Shown piece by piece: positions 55,453 to 64,000 of a DNA stretch of 64,000 nucleotides (position 1 is its first letter; each line of letters opens with the position of its first letter). This stretch comes from JAAFIP01 sp963775085. Its GTDB lineage: Bacteria; Pseudomonadota; Gammaproteobacteria; Burkholderiales; Burkholderiaceae_C. The DNA lies in the NCBI GenBank assembly GCA_963775085.1, contig CAVZHO010000002.1:868001-932000 (forward strand), given 5' to 3'. A program made the translations under genes and the position numbers. Under the pieces are notes generated by a model. The model saw only the letters and a program-made list of their open reading frames with translations, did no database searches and was not told the origin of the DNA.

Positions 55453-56150
55453 ACCGGGCCGCGTTTATCCCGTGCTTTTTGCATCGCCGCCTCCACCAAG
55501 CTGCGTTTTTTGTCTAAAACCGTAGGGTCGGTAATGCGGCTGTGCGCTGGCAGGTCGGCCAGCTTGTCCTCCAGCGTTTTTAGATGCTTTTTAGCCTTGG
55601 AGTCCTTGATGTGTGGACGTAACCAGCTACGAAATTCATAGCGATTTAAGGCTTTATCGGCATCCAGAGCGGTCCATGCCAGCCAGCCGGTGTGTCCCGG
55701 TGTGGCGATTTCCAGCTCGATGCAATCCACCGGGCAGGCCGGAATGCACAGCTCGCAGCCGGTACAGGCTGACTCGATGATGGTGTGCATGAACTTGTTG
55801 CTGCCCATGATGGCATCGACCGGGCAGGCTTTGATGCACAGAGTGCAGCCGATGCACCAGTCTTCGTCAATGTAGGCGACCGTGCGCTCTTGCTCTGCGC
55901 CAAAGGCGGGGTTGATGGCGTTGCCGGGTAGGGGCGAAGCCTGCCCCGTGATGGCGCTTAAGCTTGCCACGCCCTCAGCGCCGCCCGGGGGGCATTGGTT
56001 GATGGGCACGGCCTCCTGTGCGATGGCGTGCGCGTAGCCTGCGCAGTCGGGGTAACCGCAGCGCTGGCACTGGGTTTGAGGCAGGGCGGCATGAATGCGC
56101 AACGCCTGTGGGGAGAGAGCCGTCAGTGGGGTATGCGAAGCGGCTTTCAT
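55449..56150 (-). CDS. rnfB: RnfB-like electron transport ferredoxin
   Basis: A 233-residue iron-sulfur protein. An N-terminal Fe-S domain (TQCQRCGYPDCAGYAHAI) is followed by two 4Fe-4S ferredoxin motifs, CIGCTLCIKACPVDAI and CTGCELCIPACPVDCI, and a Lys-rich C-terminus. It resembles RnfB, but no membrane anchor or other rnf genes are present, so a soluble stand-alone form as seen in betaproteobacteria is likely. A repeat copy (55590-55653) is read in frame near the C-terminus. The ATG at 56150 is preferred over the long frame from 56534. Confidence 0.87.
   Translation of the reverse strand: MKAASHTPLTALSPQALRIHAALPQTQCQRCGYPDCAGYAHAIAQEAVPINQCPPGGAEGVASLSAITGQASPLPGNAINPAFGAEQERTVAYIDEDWCIGCTLCIKACPVDAIMGSNKFMHTIIESACTGCELCIPACPVDCIELEIATPGHTGWLAWTALDADKALNRYEFRSWLRPHIKDSKAKKHLKTLEDKLADLPAHSRITDPTVLDKKRSLVEAAMQKARDKRGPV
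55590..55653 (+). repeat. Dispersed 55-60 bp repeat inside rnfB
   Basis: GAGTCCTTGATG, TGTGGACGTAACCAGCTAC, then TTCATAGCG. It is translated in frame on the minus strand as the section after SWLRPHIKDSK in the C-terminal part of RnfB. Confidence 0.65.
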
Positions 56151-56212
56151 GGGACTGATGTGGCTTGCCCGCAGGGTGGGGTGCGGTGCAAGCGCTGATT
56201 CCCGTGCGCTAC

Positions 56213-57661
56213 TTAGGACTTCGCAGCCTTGCTGCGCGCCCCTGATGCCTTGCGCAAGGTGGGCTTGGCGTGGCCAATTTTCTTGACCACTGTGGCCTTG
56301 ACGGCGATCGCTTTTGGGGCAGTAGGCTTGGCTGCTGCCTTGGCTTTGACCGCTACAGCTTTGGGCGCTGTGGGTACATGTCCAGCTTTCGCGTGGGGCT
56401 TGTGTGACTGCAAAATAAAGTCGCGTACCACAGGGTACACATGGTCGCGCCAGCGCCGGCCACTGAAGATGCCGTAGTGGCCTGCGCCCTTGGCTTCGTA
56501 GTGCTGTTGCTTGGCCGACACAATGCCGCTGCACAGGGCGTGGGCGGCCTCGGTCTGGCCGCTGCCGCTGATGTCGTCCAGCTCGCCTTCGACGGTGAGT
56601 AGCACGGTGGTGCGGATGTCCTGCGGGCGCACACGCTCGAGCTTGCCATCGACCGATGTCACGTCCCAGGTGCCGTTGATCAGTTTGAAATCCTGGAAGA
56701 CGGTTTTGATGGTGTCCAGGTAGTAGTCGGCATCCATGTCCAGCACGGCGTTGTATTCGTCGTAGAACTTGCGGTGCGCTTCGGCGCTGGCATCGTCCCC
56801 CTTGATCAGGTCTTTGAAGTAGTCGTAATGGCTGTTGGCGTGGCTGCTGGGGTTCATCGCCACAAAACCGGTATGCTGCAAAAAGCCCGGGTAGACACGG
56901 CGGCCTGCTCCTGCAAAGCTTTGCGGCACGCGGTAGATGACGTTGTTTTCAAACCATTCGTAGCTGCGCTGCATGGCCAGGTTGTTCACTGCGGTGGGCG
57001 ATTTGCGGGCGTCTATCGGCCCGCCCATCATGGTCATCGACAGGGGCGTAGTCTCGCCGCGCGTGGCCATCAGGCTGACCGCGGCCAGTACCGGCACGGT
57101 GGGCTGGCACACGCTTACCACATGGCAGTTGCCATAGGTTTTTTGCAGGTGGCGGATGAACTCCTGCACGTAGTTGACGTAGTCGTCCAGGTGGAAACTG
57201 CCTTCGCTCAGGGGAATGGTGCGGGCGTTTTTCCAGTCGGTGATAAACACTTTATGGTCTTGCAGCATGCTACGCACGGTATCGCGCAAGAGCGTGGCGT
57301 AGTGGCCGCTTAAGGGGGCGACGATCAGCACGGCGGGCTCGCCTTTGAGGTGCGAGAGGGTGGTGACATCGTCGGTAAAGCGCTTGAAACGGCGCAGCTC
57401 GCAGAAGGGTTTATTGATCTCGACCCGCTCCTGAATGGAGACCTCTACGCCCTTGACCTTGACGGACTGGATGTCAAAGCTGGGCTTGACATAGTCCTTG
57501 CCCAGCCGGTACATCAGGTCGTACCCGGCAGAGATGCGCTGCGCACCGGGGATCTGGCCAAAGGAGTTGACCGGGTTTTGAAAGAGTTTGCTGGTGGCTT
57601 TGGCAAACTCGGCAAACGGCTCCATCAGGGAGCGTTGGGTTTCATAAACTTGGTACAGCAT
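56213..57661 (-). CDS. phaZ: Intracellular polyhydroxybutyrate depolymerase PhaZ
   Basis: A 482-residue enzyme. It resembles PhaZ1 of Ralstonia eutropha in starting MLYQVYETQRSLMEP and in the Cys nucleophile of the VCQPT elbow (Cys185). Catalytic Asp and His lie in the TVEGELDDISG and GAGHYGIFSGRRWRD regions. It degrades stored PHB granules from inside the cell. The last 60 residues form an Ala/Lys/Pro-rich tail with repeated TAPKAxAVKA units, resembling DNA- or granule-binding tails of PhaM-type proteins. Confidence 0.93.
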   Translation of the reverse strand: MLYQVYETQRSLMEPFAEFAKATSKLFQNPVNSFGQIPGAQRISAGYDLMYRLGKDYVKPSFDIQSVKVKGVEVSIQERVEINKPFCELRRFKRFTDDVTTLSHLKGEPAVLIVAPLSGHYATLLRDTVRSMLQDHKVFITDWKNARTIPLSEGSFHLDDYVNYVQEFIRHLQKTYGNCHVVSVCQPTVPVLAAVSLMATRGETTPLSMTMMGGPIDARKSPTAVNNLAMQRSYEWFENNVIYRVPQSFAGAGRRVYPGFLQHTGFVAMNPSSHANSHYDYFKDLIKGDDASAEAHRKFYDEYNAVLDMDADYYLDTIKTVFQDFKLINGTWDVTSVDGKLERVRPQDIRTTVLLTVEGELDDISGSGQTEAAHALCSGIVSAKQQHYEAKGAGHYGIFSGRRWRDHVYPVVRDFILQSHKPHAKAGHVPTAPKAVAVKAKAAAKPTAPKAIAVKATVVKKIGHAKPTLRKASGARSKAAKS

Positions 57662-57800
57662 AGAGAGGGCCTTGGTGCATTTACAGAATTAACTAACGGT
57701 AACGCCGCAATTATGTTGCGGTGCACCATTGTACGTAGTTGCGGGCGGTTTCGCCAACGGTTTCGCAGGTATCCGCATCAGATGTGCGGTGATTTACACG

Positions 57801-58307
57801 TTATTTGTGTACCTTGCGCATAAGTACACGCACAGAGCGCCGCAAGGCCGATTTGATACTGCGACCCATTCGCCACAGGGCCGAGCTGCGTATGCGATGG
57901 AGCAAAGCATCTTTCCAGGCCTTCCAGCGCGGATACCACTGGGCAAACCAAGCCAGTTGCATCAGTGCAGGCTGAATAATGTGGAACAGTCGCGCCAGCA
58001 AGGCGGTGCCAACCAGTTTGGCACCCACCAGCACCGTCACACCCCATGCGGCTTGCCCTTGGCCTAATAAATACAACGCCAGAAGTTTGATGGGCAGTAA
58101 TGCCAAAGTAGGCAGTCCCAGCACGACAAGTGCAGCCCAGGGCGGCAGACGGGCAATTTTTCGCTCTAATTTCGCCCATAGCGGTAAGCGGGCCAAGCGG
58201 CCCATCAGGGCCGACAGGGGCACCCAGCCCCATTCTTCAAAGATCAGGAACAGCGCAAAAAATGGCGTAAATATCCAGCGTAAAACCGTTGCCAGTGTTT
58301 TAAACAT
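57801..58307 (-). CDS. Small membrane protein of unknown function
   Basis: A 168-residue protein with three hydrophobic helices (residues about 10-30, 58-85, 92-112) and an Arg/Lys-rich C-terminal 40 residues. I do not recognise a family. It is on the same strand as phaZ, 140 bp upstream of it, with no shared operon evidence. Two hydrophobic segments carry LALLPIKLLALYLLGQG. Confidence 0.65.
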   Translation of the reverse strand: MFKTLATVLRWIFTPFFALFLIFEEWGWVPLSALMGRLARLPLWAKLERKIARLPPWAALVVLGLPTLALLPIKLLALYLLGQGQAAWGVTVLVGAKLVGTALLARLFHIIQPALMQLAWFAQWYPRWKAWKDALLHRIRSSALWRMGRSIKSALRRSVRVLMRKVHK

Positions 58308-58387
58308 AGGTGGGGGCAGCTACGGTACATGTAACTACAGCGGGTCGTTTGCTGGGCAGCACAGGGGTAAATGGCAAAAGCGTAGCC

Positions 58388-59188
58388 TTAGCGGTAGTGT
58401 GCGCTGCGCTTGCCTAAAAACGCTTTGATGCCTTCCGCGCCATTGGCATGGTGCAAGTTGGCCACAAACGCATCGCGTTCGGCATTAAGTTGCTCGCTCA
58501 GGGGACGTTGCATCGCATCACCCAGCAGCTCCTTGATACTGGCCATCACATTGGGTGCACGTTGGTTGAGCCTGTCGGCTACCGCCAGTGCGTCGGCCAG
58601 TGCCGCTCCCGCTTCGCTGATGCGGTTGACTACGCCCAGGGTATGCAAACGTTCGGCGCTGATGCGCTCACCGCCCAGCAGCAACTCGCTGGCGATCTGG
58701 CGGGGCAGCATGCGCGCCAGGTGCCAGGTGCCGCCGCCGTCGGGTGACAGGCCAACACTGCTGTAGGCCATGACAAACACCGCATCGCGTGCCGCAATGA
58801 TGTAGTCACAGGCCAGGCAGAGCGAGAATCCGGCACCCGCTGCCGAACCCTCCACGGCGGCGATGATGGGCTTGCGACAACTGCGGATCGCCTCGATCCA
58901 GCTGTGCAGGCCCTCAATGCTCTGGGCTTGCACCTCGGGCGGCTGGCTGCGGTTGTCCAGCAGGCGCTGCAAGTTGCCCCCTGCACAAAACAGGCTGCCT
59001 TCGCCGGTGAGCACCACACTGCGAATCTCGTCGCTGCTGTCGGCAAAGTTCAGCGCCTCCACGCCTGCTGCGTACATGGCGGGGCCGAGCGCATTGCGCA
59101 GGTGGGGGTTGGAAATGGTCAGCACCATGGTCTGGCCGTGCGCGCCCACGGTGCTGCTTTTGAGTTCGCCTGTGAGGGGGGTGGTCAT
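58388..59188 (-). CDS. Enoyl-CoA hydratase family protein
   Basis: A 266-residue crotonase. The oxyanion-hole strand is in VEGSAAGAGFSLCLACDYI, with CAGGNL earlier and GLSPDGGGTWHL later. It hydrates trans-2-enoyl-CoA thioesters in beta-oxidation or aromatic degradation. Only 4 bp separate it from the stop of the 3-hydroxyacyl-CoA dehydrogenase gene upstream, so the two form an operon for consecutive steps. The ATG at 59188 is preferred over an in-frame start at 59203 that would overlap the upstream gene. Confidence 0.88.
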   Translation of the reverse strand: MTTPLTGELKSSTVGAHGQTMVLTISNPHLRNALGPAMYAAGVEALNFADSSDEIRSVVLTGEGSLFCAGGNLQRLLDNRSQPPEVQAQSIEGLHSWIEAIRSCRKPIIAAVEGSAAGAGFSLCLACDYIIAARDAVFVMAYSSVGLSPDGGGTWHLARMLPRQIASELLLGGERISAERLHTLGVVNRISEAGAALADALAVADRLNQRAPNVMASIKELLGDAMQRPLSEQLNAERDAFVANLHHANGAEGIKAFLGKRSAHYR

Positions 59189-59192
59189 GAGC

Positions 59193-60713
59193 TCAGGCCT
59201 CAATGTGGGTCAGGCTCAGGCCAATCGCGCCCCGGCGGCGCAGCCAGGGGCTGGGGCGGTAGCGCGGGTCGCCGTACACCGTTTGCATGTTAAACAGTAC
59301 CTCCAGCACATTGCTGGGGCCCAGCAGGTCGCCCAAGGCCAGTGGGCCGTGCGGATAGCCCAGGCCCAGGGTGACGGCGGTCTCCAGATCAGCCGGGCTG
59401 CAAATTTGCTGCTGACACATGTCGCTGGCAATATTGACAATCGCCGCCACGACGCGCTGGGTAACAAAGCCGCCGCTGTCGCGGATCACGCTCACGGCTT
59501 TGCCATCGCGCGCAAACAGGGCGTGGGCTGCGTCGACCATGTCTTTGCGGGTGGCGGGGTTGGTCATCAGCACGCGGCGCTTGGTGGCAGCGTCGTCGAT
59601 CAGCATGTCAATGCCCACGGTACGGGCGGGGTCGTAGCGCTCGACCACGGAGACGGTGGTGACATCAAAACCCAGCGGTGCGACGATGGTCAAGGCGCTG
59701 GAGGACGGCGCTGCACCCGTTTCAATGACAGCACCTAAATTTTTCAGCAATTGCAGCAGCTCGGCACGCCGCGTAGCGCGTGGTGAGACCCACACCGGCG
59801 GCATGTCTGCTACCAAAGGTATAGCTGCTTGTGTCCGCTTGACTTGGACTCCATCCACGTATTGGTAAAAACCTGCGCCCGTTTTCTTGCCCAGTACACC
59901 GCCCGCCAGGCGTTGCGCGGTGATCACGCTGGGGCGATAGCGCGGCTCTTCATAATATTGGCGGTAAACCGACTCCATCACCGGGTGGGACACGTCCAGC
60001 GCGGTCAAGTCCATCAGCTCAAACGGGCCGAGTTTGAATCCCACCTGGTCTTTCAAAATGGCATCGATCGTGGCGAAGTCCGCAATACCTTCACTCACTA
60101 TGCGCAGGGCCTCAGTGCCATAGGCGCGGCCCGCGTGGTTGACGATAAAACCGGGGGTGTCTGACGCATGTACAGCCGTGTGGCCCATTTGCTTGGCATA
60201 GCTGGCCAGGCGCTGGCACACGACCGGGTCGGTTTTGAGCCCGGCGATCACCTCCACCACCTTCATCAAAGGCACGGGGTTAAAGAAGTGGTACCCCGCA
60301 AACCGCTCGGGATGCTGCATTCCAGAGCCTATGGCGGTAACCGAAAGTGAGGATGTGTTCGTCGCTAAAACGCAACTCGAGTTAACTATGGTTTCAAGTT
60401 GTTGCAATAGGGCTTTTTTGACCTCCAGGCGCTCAACAATCGCTTCAATCACCAAATCGCAAGAAGCCAGATCAGCCAATGCCGCGCAAGGAACCAGTCG
60501 GGATTTGAAGGCAGCGGCTGCGGACGGGCTGATTTTGCCTTTGCCCAACTGGTTGTCCCAGACCGCCGAAATTGCCGAAATGGCTTTTTCCACGGCTTCT
60601 GGTAAAGTGTCAAATAGCAACACTTTACTACCAGCCTGAGCAGCAATTTGTGCAATACCGCGCCCCATGGCACCCGTGCCAACCACAGATAATGTGAAAA
60701 AATCGAGACTCAT
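59193..60713 (-). CDS. 3-Hydroxyacyl-CoA dehydrogenase
   Basis: A 506-residue NAD-dependent dehydrogenase with the nucleotide loop GTGAMGRGIAQIAAQAG at residue 12, the catalytic region HFFNPVPLMKVVEVI, and two copies of the C-terminal domain (the second around residues 400-480). It is of the PaaH/PaaC-like length and converts 3-hydroxyacyl-CoA to 3-oxoacyl-CoA. A repeat-like stretch (59808-59852) is read in frame around residue 290. It is followed by an enoyl-CoA hydratase gene. Confidence 0.9.
   Translation of the reverse strand: MSLDFFTLSVVGTGAMGRGIAQIAAQAGSKVLLFDTLPEAVEKAISAISAVWDNQLGKGKISPSAAAAFKSRLVPCAALADLASCDLVIEAIVERLEVKKALLQQLETIVNSSCVLATNTSSLSVTAIGSGMQHPERFAGYHFFNPVPLMKVVEVIAGLKTDPVVCQRLASYAKQMGHTAVHASDTPGFIVNHAGRAYGTEALRIVSEGIADFATIDAILKDQVGFKLGPFELMDLTALDVSHPVMESVYRQYYEEPRYRPSVITAQRLAGGVLGKKTGAGFYQYVDGVQVKRTQAAIPLVADMPPVWVSPRATRRAELLQLLKNLGAVIETGAAPSSSALTIVAPLGFDVTTVSVVERYDPARTVGIDMLIDDAATKRRVLMTNPATRKDMVDAAHALFARDGKAVSVIRDSGGFVTQRVVAAIVNIASDMCQQQICSPADLETAVTLGLGYPHGPLALGDLLGPSNVLEVLFNMQTVYGDPRYRPSPWLRRRGAIGLSLTHIEA
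59808..59852 (-). repeat. Dispersed 55-60 bp repeat inside the dehydrogenase gene
   Basis: Read on the minus strand: GGAGTCCAAGTC, GGACACAAGCAGCTAT, TTTGGTAGC. It is in frame in a variable stretch between two domains. Confidence 0.55.
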
Positions 60714-60771
60714 AGATGGATTCTCAGGTTATAGTTGTGTCAGAATATACAAAAGTAAGCAATTAAAATTG

Positions 60772-63141
60772 ATGACAACCAAACTGCCGTTCATTCTAAA
60801 TCGTCATTGGCGTGATTGTGCTGTGCGCAAAGCAAGTGTTTTGAGCTTGTTATTGCTTTGCATACCGATGTCTGCCGAGGCTTTATCACTGGGTCGTAGC
60901 CGGGGAGCCGCTATCGTAGGCCGCAGTCTGGACATGTCCGTGTTAGCCAGTTTGGAGCCCCAGGACCCTACGCCAGAGTCTTCGTGCTTTAGTACAGAAG
61001 TATTCTATGGCGACACCCGTGTGAATGGGCAAAACATCATTGTCTCGCCGCTGCGCACCAGCCCTACCGAGTTGACACTGCGCGTACAGTCCAGCAAACC
61101 GATTGATGAGCCGTTTGTGACCTTGTATGTGCGCACGACCTGTGGCCCCAGCCTGAGCCGTAAATACGTACTTTTGGCCGATTCGCCAAGCGAGCCTGCA
61201 CCCGTATTGCAAGCCGTTACCCCCAGCGCAGCAGCACCGATTGAGCCGCGTTTACCCCGAGTTACTTCCGCTGGCAACGTGACTTCTACGACTAATGAGG
61301 CAGGAGTGGGCCAACGCAGTGCGGGAGTCTCCGATGCGGCCTCGCGCGCGCTGGACCGGCAGGCGGCGCGTGAAGCAAGAATGCTGGAGCGCCAGTTGCA
61401 AACCGGGCAGGGCGCAGGCAATGAATCCTTTGCCAATGCCGATGGCAGTTTTGCGCAAGTGCCATCACCCGCAGCCATCGCGCGGCGCAAGGCCCGTATG
61501 CAAGCGCTAGCCGAAAAACGTGCGCAGGCGCAAAACACGGTAGAGACCAAGCCCAAAGCAAAAGGTGGTGATCGGCTGGCACTGAGTCCCTCACTGGGTT
61601 CTTCTGGCAAAGCTTCCAGTGGACGACTGCAGGTGGATTTACTCGATACCAGCGCTACCCTTGGACTGCGCTCCAGTGCCGAGTTGCTCACCCAACCAGC
61701 CACCGATGAAAAAGCACGTACGCAAGCGGCTGCCCTATGGCGGATGATCAACAGTTCGCCACAAGATCTATTGCGTGATGCAGACCGTTTGAAAGCCCTG
61801 GAGGCTGAAGTGCGCAGCATGTCTGAATTGACAAAGCGCCAAACCCAGGAGCTGGGGGTCATCAAAGCGGATTTGGTCAAGGCCAAAGGCGAACGCTTTG
61901 CCAACCCATTGGTTTATGGCTTGGGAGCACTTTCCCTGGCATCACTGGGCTTTGGTTTGTGGGCTTGGCGCCGGCGACCCAGCGGTGAAGCCACTAGCAA
62001 AGCCGCTTGGTGGGATGGTGAGGAAAAAGCGCCGTCTGATGCCAATAAGAGCCCAGGTAGCCGCTCCATGGTTTTGCCATCTGCCGCAGCAACCAAGGGT
62101 AAAAATCCCAAAGTAGCCAGCTTTTCTGCCGACTCCAAAGCGGCTTCCCTGGCGGCGACCCCCGGGCTGACAAACTATGCGCCGATGTCCAACGAGGGCG
62201 TTGACTCTGGTTTTGATAGCCCGGTGCAAGCCAGCGTTCAGGATCAAACTACCCCCTTGAAAAAACCCGGATTCATCCGGCGCGGCACCGATGGCCCAGA
62301 TTCCGGGTTTGGTACCGGCGTGGCTGGTGGTACCCGTGTCAATGCCGAAGAGCTGTTTGATATTCAGCAGCAAGCTGACTTTTTCATGTCATTGGGTCAG
62401 CATGACCAGGCCATTGATGTATTGCAAAACCACATCAGCGATAACCTGGAGACCAGTGCGGTTGCCTATCTCGACCTGTTTGACATCTACCACAAGGTCA
62501 ACAAGCGCGAAGAATTCAATACACTGCGTGATGAATTCAACCGGGTGTTCAACGCACAGGTGCCCGAGTTTGAGCATTACGGACTGAGCAGCCGCGGGTT
62601 GGAAGACTATGCCTCCGCCATGCAGCGCATCCAGGCTCTGTGGCCCAGCGCGAAAGTGCTGGATGTGATCGAAGAGTCTATCTTCCGCAAACCCGACCAC
62701 GACACCCAACCTTTTGATCTGGCCGCGTACCGCGAGCTGATGCTTTTGTACGGAGTGGCCAAAGAGATCAGTGAGCCCGCGCTGGATGGGGACGAATCGT
62801 CGGTAGACTTTGACCTGACCTCTCCTACGGCCGCCCCGCCCGCTGGATCGCCAGCCGAGGGGTATACGCATACCCAGATCAACCCCCTGTCGGCAGAGGC
62901 ACCGCGTGGCTCTGCCTTTGGTCAGTTGCCCGCCAACCACCATCTGGGCCTGGATATTGATCTGGATATTTTTGATACCCCCGCAGCGCCCCCTGCGATG
63001 GGCAAAGGCGCCGTAGCAACCGCAGCATTTTCACCACCTGCTACCAAGAAAGTGGCCGACTCCAAACCGGCTCTGGATAACGGCATCAACTTCGATCTCA
63101 CCATCGACAGCAAGTTCATGCCACCCAAAAAGGCCAACTGA
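60772..63141 (+). CDS. FimV-like protein
   Basis: A 789-residue protein. A signal peptide (VLSLLLLCIPMSAEA) is followed by a FimV-type N-terminal segment (LSLGRSRGAAIVGRSL, SCFSTEVFYGD, RVQSSKPIDEPFVTLYV). A coiled-coil stretch comes next (about 340-400), one membrane helix (VYGLGALSLASLGFGLWAW) and a cytoplasmic part with a TPR-like FMSLGQHDQAIDVLQ segment near residue 545. FimV supports type IV pilus assembly and pole organisation. It is divergent from the dehydrogenase gene. No pilus genes are nearby. Confidence 0.85.
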   Translation: MTTKLPFILNRHWRDCAVRKASVLSLLLLCIPMSAEALSLGRSRGAAIVGRSLDMSVLASLEPQDPTPESSCFSTEVFYGDTRVNGQNIIVSPLRTSPTELTLRVQSSKPIDEPFVTLYVRTTCGPSLSRKYVLLADSPSEPAPVLQAVTPSAAAPIEPRLPRVTSAGNVTSTTNEAGVGQRSAGVSDAASRALDRQAAREARMLERQLQTGQGAGNESFANADGSFAQVPSPAAIARRKARMQALAEKRAQAQNTVETKPKAKGGDRLALSPSLGSSGKASSGRLQVDLLDTSATLGLRSSAELLTQPATDEKARTQAAALWRMINSSPQDLLRDADRLKALEAEVRSMSELTKRQTQELGVIKADLVKAKGERFANPLVYGLGALSLASLGFGLWAWRRRPSGEATSKAAWWDGEEKAPSDANKSPGSRSMVLPSAAATKGKNPKVASFSADSKAASLAATPGLTNYAPMSNEGVDSGFDSPVQASVQDQTTPLKKPGFIRRGTDGPDSGFGTGVAGGTRVNAEELFDIQQQADFFMSLGQHDQAIDVLQNHISDNLETSAVAYLDLFDIYHKVNKREEFNTLRDEFNRVFNAQVPEFEHYGLSSRGLEDYASAMQRIQALWPSAKVLDVIEESIFRKPDHDTQPFDLAAYRELMLLYGVAKEISEPALDGDESSVDFDLTSPTAAPPAGSPAEGYTHTQINPLSAEAPRGSAFGQLPANHHLGLDIDLDIFDTPAAPPAMGKGAVATAAFSPPATKKVADSKPALDNGINFDLTIDSKFMPPKKAN

Positions 63142-63151
63142 TGGATCGGGC

Positions 63152-64000
63152 TTAGGCCTGACCGTCACGTTGGTGCAGTCTGGCGGCCCAGAAACTCACC
63201 CCCATCGCACAGAGCAGGCCAATGAAGGCCAACCAGTGCAGGTCCACCATCCGTCCCTGCGCAATCATCCAGCCTCCCAGGCCCGAGCCCAACCCTTGGC
63301 CCATGTACATGGCCGAGGTGTTGAGCGCAATGCTTACGCTGGCCACGCCAGGGGCTATGGCCACCAGGCGGGCCTGCTGGGCGGAGTTGCTGGAAAAGCA
63401 GCCCAAGGCCCAGGGAATAGTCACCAGGCACAGCAGCGCAAAGCTGCTGCCCAAAGGCCACAGCAGCAGGCTCAAGGCCATACAGGCCAGAGCGATCAAC
63501 ACCGCACGGGCGGCGCCCAGCCGGTCAACGTTGCGAGACATCAGCAGGTTGCCGATCAACCCGAAGGCCCCAAACACCGCAAAGTACAGTGCAATCATGC
63601 CGGGAGTCGCCTGCAACCGGGCGGCCAGATACGGTGCTTGGTAGGCAAACAGCACGAATTGCCCGGCCGACGATATGGCGGTAACGGCCACGGCAGAGAT
63701 CAGCACCTTGGAGCTTAAGGTATTGCGCCAGAGCTGGGCGCTCAGTGCCGGGGGGCGCACCCCGGCAGGCAGTGCCCGCCAAACCCAGGCCGCACTGGCG
63801 ATGGACAGCAGTGCTAACCCCCCAAAGCCCACGCGCCAGCCCAGCGTGCCGCTGATCCAAGCCCCCATGGGCGCGCCCAGCACCGAGGCAAACGACCAAC
63901 CTAAAAACACCATCGTGATCGCCTTGCCGCGCTGCTCGGGGGGCACCAGGAGGCCCGTGACCGCTGCGGCCTGGGGGGTAAATATCGCCGGAGCCGCCAT
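63152..64000 (-). CDS. MFS transporter, partial
   Basis: The last 282 residues of an MFS exporter whose start lies past the window's end. About nine hydrophobic helices are visible, with the VPPEQRGKAITMVFLGWSFA loop resembling AraJ/NepI-type drug or sugar exporters. It ends 10 bp from the convergent fimV stop. The ligand is not known. Confidence 0.85.
   Translation of the reverse strand: MAAPAIFTPQAAAVTGLLVPPEQRGKAITMVFLGWSFASVLGAPMGAWISGTLGWRVGFGGLALLSIASAAWVWRALPAGVRPPALSAQLWRNTLSSKVLISAVAVTAISSAGQFVLFAYQAPYLAARLQATPGMIALYFAVFGAFGLIGNLLMSRNVDRLGAARAVLIALACMALSLLLWPLGSSFALLCLVTIPWALGCFSSNSAQQARLVAIAPGVASVSIALNTSAMYMGQGLGSGLGGWMIAQGRMVDLHWLAFIGLLCAMGVSFWAARLHQRDGQA

Overview
The window looks like chromosomal DNA of a GC-rich betaproteobacterium of the Burkholderiales, most likely Comamonadaceae (Rhodoferax/Polaromonas-like). 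This is inferred from the hisZ-purA pair, two Bug/TctC solute receptors, an intracellular PHB depolymerase, a FimV-like protein, and short dispersed repeats typical of that family. No rRNA, tRNA, CRISPR array or transposase gene was recognised.

Layout. 1-9 kb: end of ntrB, ntrC, a lipase-like hydrolase, nnr, folD, and a FixJ/FixL-type two-component pair. 9.2-17.5 kb: a LysR gene (one frameshift) divergent from a molybdenum-hydroxylase operon (FAD, 2Fe-2S and Mo subunits, alpha/beta hydrolase, enoyl-CoA hydratase, CoxG-like protein, Bug receptor); its substrate is unknown. 17.5-27.2 kb: an aerobic CO oxidation locus. It holds an RcoM-like haem PAS-LytTR regulator with the expected His/Cys/Met ligands, then coxM-coxS-coxL (form I; its AYRCSFR motif is present in the DNA but thrown out of frame), coxG, coxD, coxE and a mocA-like gene. 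27.2-35 kb: a second Bug receptor, a poor 1-kb stretch, a broken MmeI-like restriction-modification gene full of repeats, and a lipoprotein cytochrome c with a run of about 60 prolines. 35-40 kb: MFS transporter, hisZ, purA, a phosphoribosyltransferase. 40-46.4 kb: an RTX repeat protein and a frameshifted DUF11-type surface protein.

46.6-54.1 kb is the most striking region: an alpha-hydroxyketone quorum-sensing locus. It contains a clear CqsA/LqsA autoinducer synthase, two paralogous CqsS/LqsS-type membrane kinases, an LqsR-like receiver protein with a long insertion, and LuxR-type regulators. The layout is nearly mirror-symmetric: luxR(-)/kinase(+) on the left, kinase(-)/luxR remnant(+) on the right, with cqsA and lqsR in the middle. 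The cqsA ribosome-binding site lies inside a strong hairpin. 54.2-64 kb: metC, rnfB, phaZ, a membrane protein, enoyl-CoA hydratase, 3-hydroxyacyl-CoA dehydrogenase, fimV-like, and a partial MFS transporter.

Two cross-cutting patterns matter. First, about ten frameshifts, mostly losses of one or two bases in G/C runs, interrupt otherwise well-kept genes (lysR, coxL three times, coxD, the MmeI-like gene four times, the DUF11 gene). They may be sequencing errors, so the 'pseudogene' labels are provisional. Second, a repeat of about 55-60 bp with core TGGACGTAAGCAGCTAT occurs at least eleven times, between genes and also in frame inside genes.
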